DNA of 64,000 bases from Bacillota bacterium (GTDB taxonomy: Bacteria; Bacillota; Clostridia; Christensenellales; Aristaeellaceae): positions 61,729 through 125,728 of the forward strand of contig JAEZRP010000029.1 in assembly GCA_023444095.1 (NCBI GenBank), given 5' to 3'. Under the pieces are notes generated by a model. That model made no database searches, had not been told where the DNA came from, and saw only the letters and a program-made list of their open reading frames with translations. Within the stretch, counting starts at the first letter, position 1. Every line of letters starts with the position of its first letter. A program made the translations under genes and the position numbers. Below, one piece after another: positions 17,292 to 27,003 of the stretch.

Positions 17292-17371
17292 GCCCGTATG
17301 GGCCTCATTTCAGATTGGTTCGCTAGGATGAATGGGCAGTCAACCCATTTCATCATAAAGGAGCCGATCAC

Positions 17372-17983
17372 ATGGATACGCTTCAGAGTCACTTCCACAA
17401 CTGGTTTGGCGTCGCTTTCTTTATCGCGCTGTACGGCGCGGTGCTCCTGTTCCTGCCCTTCTACCGCAAGATGGACAAAAAGCCCGTGGGCACGTATCTG
17501 GCGTTCGTCGTGGCGTTTGCGATCGAGATGCATGGAATTCCGTTCAGCATGTACGTGATTTCCTGGATCCTTGGGCGCAGCCTTCCGGAAGGCGTACTCT
17601 GGGGGCACACGTTGGTCTCGTCCTTCGGACATTGGGGCATGTACCTGGGCGCGGCGCTGGGCGTTTTCGCGCTGATTTTGATCCTCAGCGGCTGGCGCAG
17701 CATCTACAAGGCCTACTGGTCGAAGAAGCGGGGCGCGGGCACGCTGGTCACGACCGGCATCTACCGCTACATCCGGCACCCTCAGTATGCGGGGCTCCTG
17801 CTGATGTCGCTGGGGATGATCCTCAACTGGGCGACGCTCCCCACGCTGATCCTGTTCCCGGTGATGGCTGCGATGTACTGGCGGCTCGCCAGGCGCGAGG
17901 AGGCCGATATGATCGAGGAATTCGGCGACGCGTACCGCGCATACGCCGCCCGGACGAAGCGCTTCATCCCGTTTGTCTGGTGA
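17372..17983 (+). CDS. isoprenylcysteine carboxyl methyltransferase-like (ICMT/PEMT) membrane protein
   Basis: 203 residues, four to five transmembrane helices. The C-terminal cofactor-binding region GIYRYIRHPQYAGLLL (about 131-146) and EEFGDAYRAYAARTKRFIP (about 181-199) are diagnostic of ICMT/phospholipid-methyltransferase-like enzymes using SAM at the membrane. Bacterial members methylate lipids or unknown small molecules. AGGAG precedes the ATG by 8 nt. It has its own motif-bearing promoter region just after the kinase gene and overlaps nothing; the CPBP protease follows 31 nt later. Confidence 0.88.
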   Translation: MDTLQSHFHNWFGVAFFIALYGAVLLFLPFYRKMDKKPVGTYLAFVVAFAIEMHGIPFSMYVISWILGRSLPEGVLWGHTLVSSFGHWGMYLGAALGVFALILILSGWRSIYKAYWSKKRGAGTLVTTGIYRYIRHPQYAGLLLMSLGMILNWATLPTLILFPVMAAMYWRLARREEADMIEEFGDAYRAYAARTKRFIPFVW

Positions 17984-18014
17984 GGTGACAACGATCAAAA
18001 GGAGTGAGCCAGAT

Positions 18015-18842
18015 ATGCGTGGAAAGAGAATCGAGCCGGTGTGGAAGTATGTGATCCATTCATACTTGCTATTTTGGGCAATGGTGTTGGGACTTGGCGG
18101 TATGGCATCCATGGTATTTCATGCTCCGCCCATCGTGATGCAATGGGTCGTGGTAATATGCAGTTGGTCGCCGACGATTGTGCTGCTGCTTATGCTCAAA
18201 AAACTCAAGCCGAATAGGACGGTCCGGGAATTTTATCGGAAGGCTTTTCAAGGAAAACTGAAAATCAACCTGATTTTGGCGATACCCGTTGTGGTGGCGA
18301 GAGTTCTTTTGCTGTCGGTATGGATCTTTTCCGCCATTGGCAACGCGCCCGCTGTGAACCTTGTGATTGCTCCGTCCGCGCTATTTGCCACGATCCTGTT
18401 TACGGTCTTGCAGGGAGCATCCGGAGAGGAATCCGGCTGGCGCGGATACCTGCGCCCGGAGCTGGAGGGGAAATTCGGATTTGTGAAGGGCAATCTGATA
18501 CTGGGCGTGATCTGGGCATTCTGGCACGCGCCGCTCTGGTTTGTCTCCGCTGATTACAGGGGCGTGCAGTTGCTGGTTTACATGCTTGACAATGTGATTG
18601 TGATGGTGGCGCTGACGATCATCATGGGCGTGTTTATGAAGAAGAGCGACAATCTGTTCATGGCGTTCTGGATTCATTTCTGCTTCAATCTCTCATTGGG
18701 CTTCTGCCCGGATGATGTCTATTTCTTTGCGCTGTTTTCTGTGCTCTACCTGGCGGTCGCCTTGGCTCTGTTGCAGAGCTTATACCAATGGATCGGCGAA
18801 CAGCATCAGCCGCTTCCAATAGACAAGCGCGTTCTTCCATAG
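18015..18842 (+). CDS. CPBP-family intramembrane glutamic endopeptidase
   Basis: 275 residues, seven or eight transmembrane helices. Catalytic motifs of the CAAX-protease/bacteriocin-processing family: GEESGWRGYL (EExxxR), WAFWHAPLWF (FxxxH) and IHFCFN (HxxxN). These proteases often provide bacteriocin immunity or process membrane substrates. The start at 18015 (MRGKRIEP) follows AAGGAG. It is co-directional with the ICMT-like gene and likely in the same transcript, hence in the putative two-component regulon. Confidence 0.88.
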   Translation: MRGKRIEPVWKYVIHSYLLFWAMVLGLGGMASMVFHAPPIVMQWVVVICSWSPTIVLLLMLKKLKPNRTVREFYRKAFQGKLKINLILAIPVVVARVLLLSVWIFSAIGNAPAVNLVIAPSALFATILFTVLQGASGEESGWRGYLRPELEGKFGFVKGNLILGVIWAFWHAPLWFVSADYRGVQLLVYMLDNVIVMVALTIIMGVFMKKSDNLFMAFWIHFCFNLSLGFCPDDVYFFALFSVLYLAVALALLQSLYQWIGEQHQPLPIDKRVLP

Positions 18843-18899
18843 CAAGATGTGTGTAGGTCCGCATCGTCCACCTCGTAGTTTGTGTTGTGCACTTCCATT

Positions 18900-19257
18900 T
18901 TACTACGTCGGGTCTTTGCGGTCTACTTTTTTCTCCTCTCTTTTGCACTTGTTGTTGTAATATGCCGAATATCTCGCAGGATTGAAGCGCAAATCCCGTC
19001 GTTTGATGGGAAAACTGCCTGGGCCGCTCAAGCGGTGCTCCCATGTCTTCGCCGGGAACCAGCTCTGCGGTCAGATTCGCTATCTGCGCACCGATGACCT
19101 CCTGCTTATCTTTGCTTTGAAAATGGTATTTGACCATGCCCATCCCCACCCCCGCGCGCCGAGCGATTTTGCGCACGGTGATGTCCCCGATGGGGCACCC
19201 CTCCGAAAGCAATTCACGCTCGGCAATCAAGAACTTGTCCTTTCCCTCGCGGGAAAC
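18900..19257 (-). pseudogene. decayed TetR-family regulator fragment
   Basis: A TetR helix-turn-helix is clear (CPIGDITVRKIARRAGVG then MVKYHFQSKDK), but the ligand-binding domain is replaced by unrelated residues within about 80 codons. No ATG/GTG exists where the start should be: the RBS GAGGAGAG is followed at the right distance by GTT. The remaining frame runs into the antisense of the CPBP gene. It is best read as a remnant. Confidence 0.6.
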
Positions 19258-19288
19258 CGAAAACTCTCCTCTCTATGACCGAACACGT

Positions 19289-19426
19289 TCAGTACAAGTC
19301 CAACATCTTGTCAAGATGCCGCCGAAAGAAATCACATTGCGGATTTTCGCCCACGTCGGCCGCCGCGCACCTGATTTTGTCGGGCATTTCACGTTCGATT
19401 CGGATGAAACCGCTTATGTCGGGCAT
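19289..19426 (-). CDS. small ORF, 45 residues, unknown
   Basis: Starts at an ATG with GGAGG spaced 7 nt (MPDISGFIRIER) and ends DKMLDLY. It is acidic/basic mixed with two Cys and no recognised domain. It lies upstream of the TetR remnant on the same strand and may be part of the same decaying locus. Confidence 0.35.
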   Translation of the reverse strand: MPDISGFIRIEREMPDKIRCAAADVGENPQCDFFRRHLDKMLDLY

Positions 19427-19475
19427 CCTTTCGCCTCCAAAAACATTCCGTATGTTCATTTTGTCTGTCATGCGG

Positions 19476-19481
19476 TATAAT
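19476..19481 (+). promoter_or_regulatory. -10 box of a small plus-strand operon
   Basis: TATAAT 37 nt upstream of the 31-residue ORF at 19518; the -35 (TGTTCA, 17 bp upstream) is weak. Confidence 0.4.
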
Positions 19482-19517
19482 AGGGCGAATCAACCAACTG
19501 TATATGGAGAACGATAG

Positions 19518-19613
19518 ATGTTTCGCGCAGCCAATCTCAGATGGAACGTGTGGGATCTGCAAGAAGAAAAGAATCCCCATGAACAGAATCGACGGCCGAT
19601 GAATCTGGAATGA
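19518..19613 (+). CDS. small ORF, 31 residues, possible leader or first gene of operon
   Basis: ATG after GGAG (8-nt spacing), sequence beginning MFRAANLRWNVWDLQEEK. It is tryptophan-containing and highly polar, with no known family. It sits between a TATAAT and a hairpin that covers the next RBS, an arrangement compatible with a leader peptide. Confidence 0.35.
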   Translation: MFRAANLRWNVWDLQEEKNPHEQNRRPMNLE

Positions 19614-19657
19614 CCTGAAACGCCCAATGTTTCTTTGCAATCGGAACGATCAACGGA

Positions 19658-19676
19658 CCCGCCTTGAGAAGGCGGG
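19658..19676 (+). promoter_or_regulatory. hairpin overlapping an RBS
   Basis: CCCGCCTT and AAGGCGGG (8 bp, loop GAG) immediately before GGAAAAG-ATATG. The right arm contains the purine-rich RBS region for the gene at 19685. Confidence 0.45.
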
Positions 19677-19684
19677 GAAAAGAT

Positions 19685-19953
19685 ATGATTGAAAAACTGA
19701 AGAACGCGATCGAGGACTTCATCGCGCGGAGAATGGACGACCTGGGAAAGGACGCGCCGGATGTGGTAACCCAAGCGAGGACCGCCTTCGTGCGGCGCAT
19801 GGGTGGGCGTGACGTTGTCGAAAGGACAGATGCGCTTTCCAGGAGCTGGAGAATGCGCTCGGCCTGAAAGCAGGCGGAGAGACGCGTTCCTCCGACAGGT
19901 CGGAATTTCACGACGCAGTTTGCTTTCTTCAGGAATGGAGCGGCATGACGTGA
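19685..19953 (+). pseudogene. frameshifted small gene of unknown function
   Basis: The first frame gives MIEKLKNAIEDFIARRMDDL through about residue 45. A second frame then continues convincingly as CAFQELENALGLKAGGE and ends FLQEWSGMT before a TGA at 19951. The switch lies between about 19803 and 19840 and needs one base restored (a one-nt deletion). No slippery heptamer is apparent, so mutation is likelier than programmed frameshifting. The last codons overlap the GTG start of the next gene (GTGA). Confidence 0.5.
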
Positions 19954-20264
19954 ACGGCCTCGCGCACTTCGTGAGATTCCCCAACAGCATTGACGATCTG
20001 CGACGTCCTTATTTGCTCGACGATCGGGTATCCTACTCCGTCGCGAGAATCGTGTCGCTTTCCCGGATCAATTATGGGAATTTCATCAACGACCTGAGCG
20101 TGGAGAGGCGGTTTCTTGAAAGGCATGCGCGGCGTTGCCGGGTCGGTGAGGACGGCAGATGGCACTGCCTCTTTGTCCGGCATCGCAGAAAACGAACGGG
20201 CATCCTCGTCCTGCCGGACAGGCACGGGTTCGTGCTCTGGGCGGCCTTTCTGCCGGGCAGATGA
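19950..20264 (+). CDS. conserved-looking protein of unknown function, 104 residues
   Basis: GTG start in a GTGA overlap with the preceding stop; GGAG 9 nt upstream. The protein (HFVRFPNSIDDLRRPYLLDD, then SVARIVSLSRINYGNF and a basic WHCLFVRHRRKRTG strand) looks like a folded alpha/beta domain. I recall similar unnamed proteins in Clostridia but cannot name the family. It is followed by a strong terminator, so it is the last gene of its operon. Confidence 0.55.
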   Translation: MNGLAHFVRFPNSIDDLRRPYLLDDRVSYSVARIVSLSRINYGNFINDLSVERRFLERHARRCRVGEDGRWHCLFVRHRRKRTGILVLPDRHGFVLWAAFLPGR

Positions 20265-20301
20265 TTCCGACTGAATCGAAAGATCATCTTGATCGGCGAG
20301 C

Positions 20302-20335
20302 GCCGCAGGCTCACTGCGAGCCTGCGGCATTTTTT
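20302..20335 (+). terminator. strong rho-independent terminator
   Basis: GCCGCAGGCTC (20302-20312) and GAGCCTGCGGC (20318-20328), 5-nt loop, then A and six T. Confidence 0.92.
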
Positions 20336-20364
20336 CCATGTCTTCCGGGCGCCAAAGGGCGTCG

Positions 20365-20571
20365 TCACGTTACGTCGTAGCCCTGGTCCTCGATTTCCGA
20401 CTTGATTTTATGAACCGACGTCTCCGCCGGGTTGTGCTCGACCGTCACCGTCCTTTTCTTGAGATCCACCTCAACCTTGCCGATTCCGTCGAGCGCGCCG
20501 ACCGCCTTTTTGATCGCCTTGACGCAATGCTCGCAGGACATGCCTTCCACATTCAATACCGTTGTCTCCAT
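20365..20571 (-). CDS. copZ: copper chaperone / heavy-metal-associated domain protein
   Basis: 68 residues, a single HMA domain. GMSCEHCVKAIKKAVG (about 10-25) carries the CxxC copper site, and the fold ends IEDQGYDV. It delivers Cu(I) to CopA. The start is METTVLN at 20571 after GAGGAG with 7-nt spacing. It is the last gene of the copA - 20656 gene - copZ run. Confidence 0.92.
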   Translation of the reverse strand: METTVLNVEGMSCEHCVKAIKKAVGALDGIGKVEVDLKKRTVTVEHNPAETSVHKIKSEIEDQGYDVT

Positions 20572-20655
20572 GTGCATTCTCCTCTCATCAAAAGCCGTTC
20601 CGGGACAGAGCGACGGCATCGCACGGATTACCGGCCGCGCCGCCGCCCAATGCCT

Positions 20656-21378
20656 TTACTTCAGGTTGAAGGGTTTCAGGAATTTATATACCTGCTCCGT
20701 CTTGCCGTCCTCCTCGACCTCCACCTGCGCGTAGGCCCAGCCTTTCACCTGCGCAGGATCGACACCGGCGGCGATCAGCGGCTCGGGGTTCAGAACGAAC
20801 ACGATGTCCTTATCCTGGTCGCCGCCCGCCACGGTATTCTTCGACATATCCTTCGCCCACTCGAACATGTTGCCGTCGCCCAGCTTCACGCCATAATGGT
20901 CGAGCGCGGTATGGTAGCCGATGGAATCGCGATCCTTGCCGACGATCTGCTCGTAGGATGCGAGCGGCGTGGGCTCGCCCTCGTAGGTCAATCGGTCGTT
21001 GCCCAGCTTCTTCCCGACCATGAGCATGCCTTCGTAGGCGGCGTAGCTCTCGGGCAGCTTCTCGATGTCGAGGCCCGCGTCGACGAAGGCCTGGGCATCC
21101 AGCTCCAGCATCACGTCGTGGATCGGGCTCTGGCTGTAATCCTTGCTCCAGATAAAGCGCACCGAGCCGTCGGGCGCTATGAGCGACCAGCCGCCGTTCA
21201 TTTCGTCCGCAGTCACCTGATCGGGAATGGCCTGAAGGACCGCGTCGAAAGAGGCGACGGACTGCTTGCCGACGACGTCGAGATTGCCGCCAACGTTTCT
21301 TAGGATGAGGAACAGAATCGCAGCAACAACCAAAACCGCTGCGCCCACCGAAATGATGACCTTCGTACCCTTTTTCAT
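20656..21378 (-). CDS. membrane-anchored protein of unknown function in the copper operon
   Basis: 240 residues. Charged start MKKGTKV followed by one transmembrane helix (about 8-28), then an extracytoplasmic domain of about 210 residues with no motif I recognise; GGWSLIAPDGSVRFIW and a late GWAYAQVEVEEDG stand out. It has no HMA CxxC and no Met-rich copper motif. ATG at 21378 lies 2 nt past the copA stop, with AAGGG upstream. Position between copA and copZ suggests an envelope copper-handling or sensing role (inference only). Confidence 0.6.
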   Translation of the reverse strand: MKKGTKVIISVGAAVLVVAAILFLILRNVGGNLDVVGKQSVASFDAVLQAIPDQVTADEMNGGWSLIAPDGSVRFIWSKDYSQSPIHDVMLELDAQAFVDAGLDIEKLPESYAAYEGMLMVGKKLGNDRLTYEGEPTPLASYEQIVGKDRDSIGYHTALDHYGVKLGDGNMFEWAKDMSKNTVAGGDQDKDIVFVLNPEPLIAAGVDPAQVKGWAYAQVEVEEDGKTEQVYKFLKPFNLK

Positions 21379-21379
21379 C

Positions 21380-23866
<2,487 letters not shown>

Positions 23867-23960
23867 TTGATTACCCCTTCCCTGGCCAACGACAGTCTTG
23901 CGACCATCTCGATATCATTTTAGCCATTTCTGAATGAAATACAAGTACGCACTTTATTGT

Positions 23961-24104
23961 GATATAGTACCCAAAAAGGTACCGCCTCTCCCGTCTGCTG
24001 AAAATTGGGCTTGACCGAACCCGACCCCAATGGTATCATGAGCATAGGAACCGTTCATTCGAATAGTACATTCCAAAATAAGATATAGCATTCAAAAAGA
24101 TACC
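23961..24104. promoter_or_regulatory. repeated operator-like elements between copA and hxlR
   Basis: Two 23-bp sites (23961-23983 and 24082-24104) share GATATAG, a 5-nt variable part, AAAAAG, one variable base and TACC; 18 of 23 positions agree. Site 1 is also a dyad, GTACC-N6-GGTAC. A related ATAGTAC element lies at 24063-24069. The GTAC core resembles HxlR-family operators, so the neighbouring regulator is the likely ligand. Confidence 0.55.
24011..24039 (+). promoter_or_regulatory. promoter of the HxlR regulator gene
   Basis: -35 TTGACC (24011-24016), 17-bp spacer, -10 TATCAT (24034-24039) preceded by TGG (extended -10). The second operator-like site lies downstream, in the leader. Confidence 0.7.
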
Positions 24105-24118
24105 AACGGAGGTCCGCC

Positions 24119-24493
24119 ATGCACTGCAACTGCCCCGGATACAACTGCCCCGTGGACGCGACGATCGAGATGATCGGCGGGAAATACAAATCGCTCATCC
24201 TGTGGCATCTGATCGACGCGACGCTGCGGTTCGGCGAGCTGAAAAGGCTCATCCCGCAGGCCACGCCCAAGATGCTGACCCAGCAGCTACGCGAGCTGGA
24301 AGAGGACAAACTCATCACGCGCACGGTGTATCCCGTCGTTCCGCCAAAGGTCGAATATTCCCTGACGGAGCTGGGCCAGAGCATCCGCCCCATCCTGACT
24401 GTCATGTACGACTGGGGCGAAGAGTACCTCAAGGCCAAGGGCATCGAGGCGAGCTGCTCCATGACCACCCGGCACGATATCGCCCGCTCATGA
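24119..24493 (+). CDS. HxlR-family winged-helix regulator with N-terminal cysteines
   Basis: 124 residues. GGKYKSLILWHLIDATLRFGEL, IPQATPKMLTQQLRELEEDKLI and the VEYSLTELGQSI wing are textbook HxlR. The N-terminus has three closely spaced Cys (HCNCPGYNCP), the place where HxlR members sense thiols, quinones or metals, so copper or oxidative sensing is plausible. The RBS GGAGG is 6 nt from the ATG. It is divergent from copA with operator-like repeats between them. Confidence 0.9.
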   Translation: MHCNCPGYNCPVDATIEMIGGKYKSLILWHLIDATLRFGELKRLIPQATPKMLTQQLRELEEDKLITRTVYPVVPPKVEYSLTELGQSIRPILTVMYDWGEEYLKAKGIEASCSMTTRHDIARS

Positions 24494-24506
24494 GGTCCCG
24501 ATCGAG

Positions 24507-24650
24507 CTAATTGATCCGGCGCGCTTCCGGGCGATCGTCCCTGGCGCGGTCGTCCCGGTTTTTGGATTTGCCGCGCCCCATGAGCCACGCGCCGATCAAG
24601 ATCCCAGCGACAGGCAGTAAGCAGTGCCAGTGATTGAGCAAGAAAGCCAT
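24507..24650 (-). CDS. 47-residue single-pass membrane protein in the copper island
   Basis: ATG at 24650 with GGGAG 9 nt upstream. One hydrophobic helix starting HWHCLLPVAGILIGAWLMG (with His-Trp-His-Cys at its entrance), then a charged tail rich in Arg/Asp. It resembles the tiny DUF2933-type proteins often encoded beside copper genes; the HWHC cluster could bind metal. It lies 47 nt after the HMA-TauE-cupredoxin gene on the same strand. Confidence 0.6.
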   Translation of the reverse strand: MAFLLNHWHCLLPVAGILIGAWLMGRGKSKNRDDRARDDRPEARRIN

Positions 24651-24697
24651 ATCGGTATTCTCCCTTTATTCTCTTTCCGACGGTTCGCAAAGCCGCG

Positions 24698-26572
24698 TCA
24701 ATGGCAGCTCGCGCCGACATCTGCATCCAAAAAATATGCCTCCGGGTAGATAAGCGTCGTGTACGCCGCCACTTCCGTCTTGATTGCCTCGACGTCGATT
24801 TCATCCAGGTCGTCCACGGTCTTCACATACCCGTAGAATGCGCTATCCCCGGTGGAGAAGTCAAAGCTGTCCGTCGGCGGGACGTACAGGATGTTGTCGC
24901 CCGCCTCGAGCGGCAACTGCGCGTAGTACGCGGGGATCATCAGCTCTGCCTCGGCGTCTGACGAAAGATTCCGGATATTCCACTGAACATAGCGGTCGGA
25001 CTGGGCGATTACGACGGCGGGACTGAAGCCCTCGTCCGTCAATTCGACCTCCACCACCTGGATGGCTTCTCCGTTTTCGTCCGTCTCCAGCTCCGCGATC
25101 TCCACGCTGTCCGTCGGAATCCGATATCCCGCGGGCGCGGGAGCTCCCCCGGAGATTTCCGCTTGCGCGTCCGGCTGCGAGGAATCCCCGCTGTTCGAGT
25201 AGGCCTGATCGGAGCCTGCCTCCACCACGGTGATCGTTCCGCGGATCATGCCCATCCAGCAGGTATACTGATATTTTCCCGCATTTTCGGGCGTAAACTC
25301 GATCACGTTTTCTCCCGTCTGAAACGAATGCTCGATGCCATACTCGTCGATGTACATCCGGTTGTTGCAGCCGTTGATCGTGCCCTTTGGGGCGTCGATG
25401 GTCCACCTGACGGGCGTTCCCGCCTGCACGGTGATCGAAGGATACCTGCCGGACGCGAGGGTAGAGCTCACGATTTGAACGCCGTCCTCAATCGTCGCTC
25501 CGCCTGCCGCATTGACGCCCGATTCCGTGCCGGTCACGCTTGCCGGGAACAGCCGCGGCATGTCGATGCCAGACAGATTCCAGCCCTGTGAAAGCATGAA
25601 GAGGCCGAGCACCACCACAAGCACCGCACCTACGGTCATGACCTTTTGCGTCAATTTGCGGCTGAAGATCGAGCTGAGCGCGCCAAGCCCGAACATGAGC
25701 GGCACGGTTCCCAAGCTGAACAGCAGCATCGAGAGCGCGCCCGCAAACGGATTTCCGGTCGAGAGCGCGTAGATCTGCATGGCCTGCAAGGGGCCGCATG
25801 GCATCAGCCCGTTGAGGAGGCCGACGATCAGCGGGCTGTTGCTTCGGGCCTTTTCCACGCCGATCCGAAGGGCGAGCGCCTTGGGGAGCCTCGGATTCAG
25901 CCTCCTCAGCCACGGAAAGATTCCCAGCATGTTCAGCCCCATGATGACCATGAACACGCCCGCGAGCAGCTTCAGCGCGCCCTGCAGGGCGGTAGAGAAG
26001 GTGATCGCGGACCCGAGCGCTCCGACGATGAATCCGACCGCCGTGTAGGAGATGACACGTCCGAAATTATAGAGGAACGTGGGCCGCAGCGCGGCGAACC
26101 TACCCTCCCCCGCGCCTCCCTCCCCGCGCGGGATGCACTGGGAGAGGTTGATGCCCCCGCACATCGCCACGCAGTGGACGGAAGTGAGCAGGCCGATCAC
26201 AAACAGCATGCCGTATCCCATGTTCGTCTCGGCCAACCGGCTCGGCACAAGTAGATTCAAGATGCCGAACTGCGCGAGGAGCGCGTACAGGGCCGCGATG
26301 ATGATCAGAAGCCCCGCGGCCCGGATCGCGCCGGACTCTCGGCGAGCCTTGCCGGTCAGAACGGCATAATCCAGTTTTTGGATGACCGCGGCGATATCTT
26401 TGAGCGAAAGAACATCCGCGTCGTATGTGATCGACGCGGTGCCCGCGCTGTAGCTGACCTTCGCGCTCTTCACGCCGTCGGTGCAGCGCAGTTTCTTCTC
26501 GATTTTGTTCTGACAGCTTACGCAGGTCATCCCGCCGATGCGCAGCTGCGCGGTCCTGATGCCGTAGCCCAT
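24698..26572 (-). CDS. HMA - TauE/SafE-like membrane - cupredoxin fusion protein
   Basis: 624 residues. Domains in order: HMA with GGMTCVSCQNKIEKKL (about 13-28); a six-helix sulfite-exporter/DsbD-like domain (about 85-330) with TSVHCVAMCGGINLSQC and LNGLMPCGPLQAMQIYAL; a periplasm-type cupredoxin (about 370-460) with NGCNNR, IEHSF and the copper loop YTCWMGM; and a second beta-rich segment resembling cupredoxin without obvious ligands, ending with a Cys-His tail. It probably moves or traps copper across the membrane. The start follows GGGGAGG. Transcribed towards the tiny membrane protein. Confidence 0.85.
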   Translation of the reverse strand: MGYGIRTAQLRIGGMTCVSCQNKIEKKLRCTDGVKSAKVSYSAGTASITYDADVLSLKDIAAVIQKLDYAVLTGKARRESGAIRAAGLLIIIAALYALLAQFGILNLLVPSRLAETNMGYGMLFVIGLLTSVHCVAMCGGINLSQCIPRGEGGAGEGRFAALRPTFLYNFGRVISYTAVGFIVGALGSAITFSTALQGALKLLAGVFMVIMGLNMLGIFPWLRRLNPRLPKALALRIGVEKARSNSPLIVGLLNGLMPCGPLQAMQIYALSTGNPFAGALSMLLFSLGTVPLMFGLGALSSIFSRKLTQKVMTVGAVLVVVLGLFMLSQGWNLSGIDMPRLFPASVTGTESGVNAAGGATIEDGVQIVSSTLASGRYPSITVQAGTPVRWTIDAPKGTINGCNNRMYIDEYGIEHSFQTGENVIEFTPENAGKYQYTCWMGMIRGTITVVEAGSDQAYSNSGDSSQPDAQAEISGGAPAPAGYRIPTDSVEIAELETDENGEAIQVVEVELTDEGFSPAVVIAQSDRYVQWNIRNLSSDAEAELMIPAYYAQLPLEAGDNILYVPPTDSFDFSTGDSAFYGYVKTVDDLDEIDVEAIKTEVAAYTTLIYPEAYFLDADVGASCH

Positions 26573-27003
26573 TTTGGCATCCTCCCCTTTCGGATTGCAT
26601 GGGGGGAGTATAACGAACGGATATGTAGAAATTATGCAGTGGGAAAAATTTTTCATGATGAGCGAGAAAACCCCCAAAGCTTCATCTCCAGACAAAAAAA
26701 GCCCTCGTCAGGCTCGCTTTTGATATTTCCGCGTCTTGCTCAAGGATGTTCCGGCGGGTTCGCGACGACCGGCGTTCCGATCGGTCCGACCAATCATCCG
26801 AGGACGATTCGAACGGGATTCCGGTCCTCATGGAGGATTTCCGGATCATTGTGGAGAATTTCATCAGGAACTCCTCACCATCTACATGTCAATATGCTGA
26901 TTTTCTAAAACACGGCACAATCGCGAATCGACTGCGGGAATCGTTCCGCGACCGGACTGGCGTCCGCGCGGAGCACCCCTGCAATATCAGTGGAGGAACG
27001 GAT
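26573..27003. other. intergenic region between copper island and UroD-like gene
   Basis: Contains a TATACT -10-like box for the minus gene (26612-26607) and a weak hairpin AGCC-N7-GGCT near 26700. The plus-strand frame is open from 26746 to the UroD-like start, but the residues are low-complexity and the strong RBS lies at 26991-26996, so I do not call it coding. Confidence 0.5.

Noticed and set aside
26746..27003. N-terminal extension of the UroD-like protein
   Set aside because: Frame is open but the extension is polar and unlike the family, and GGAGG lies just before the ATG at 27004.
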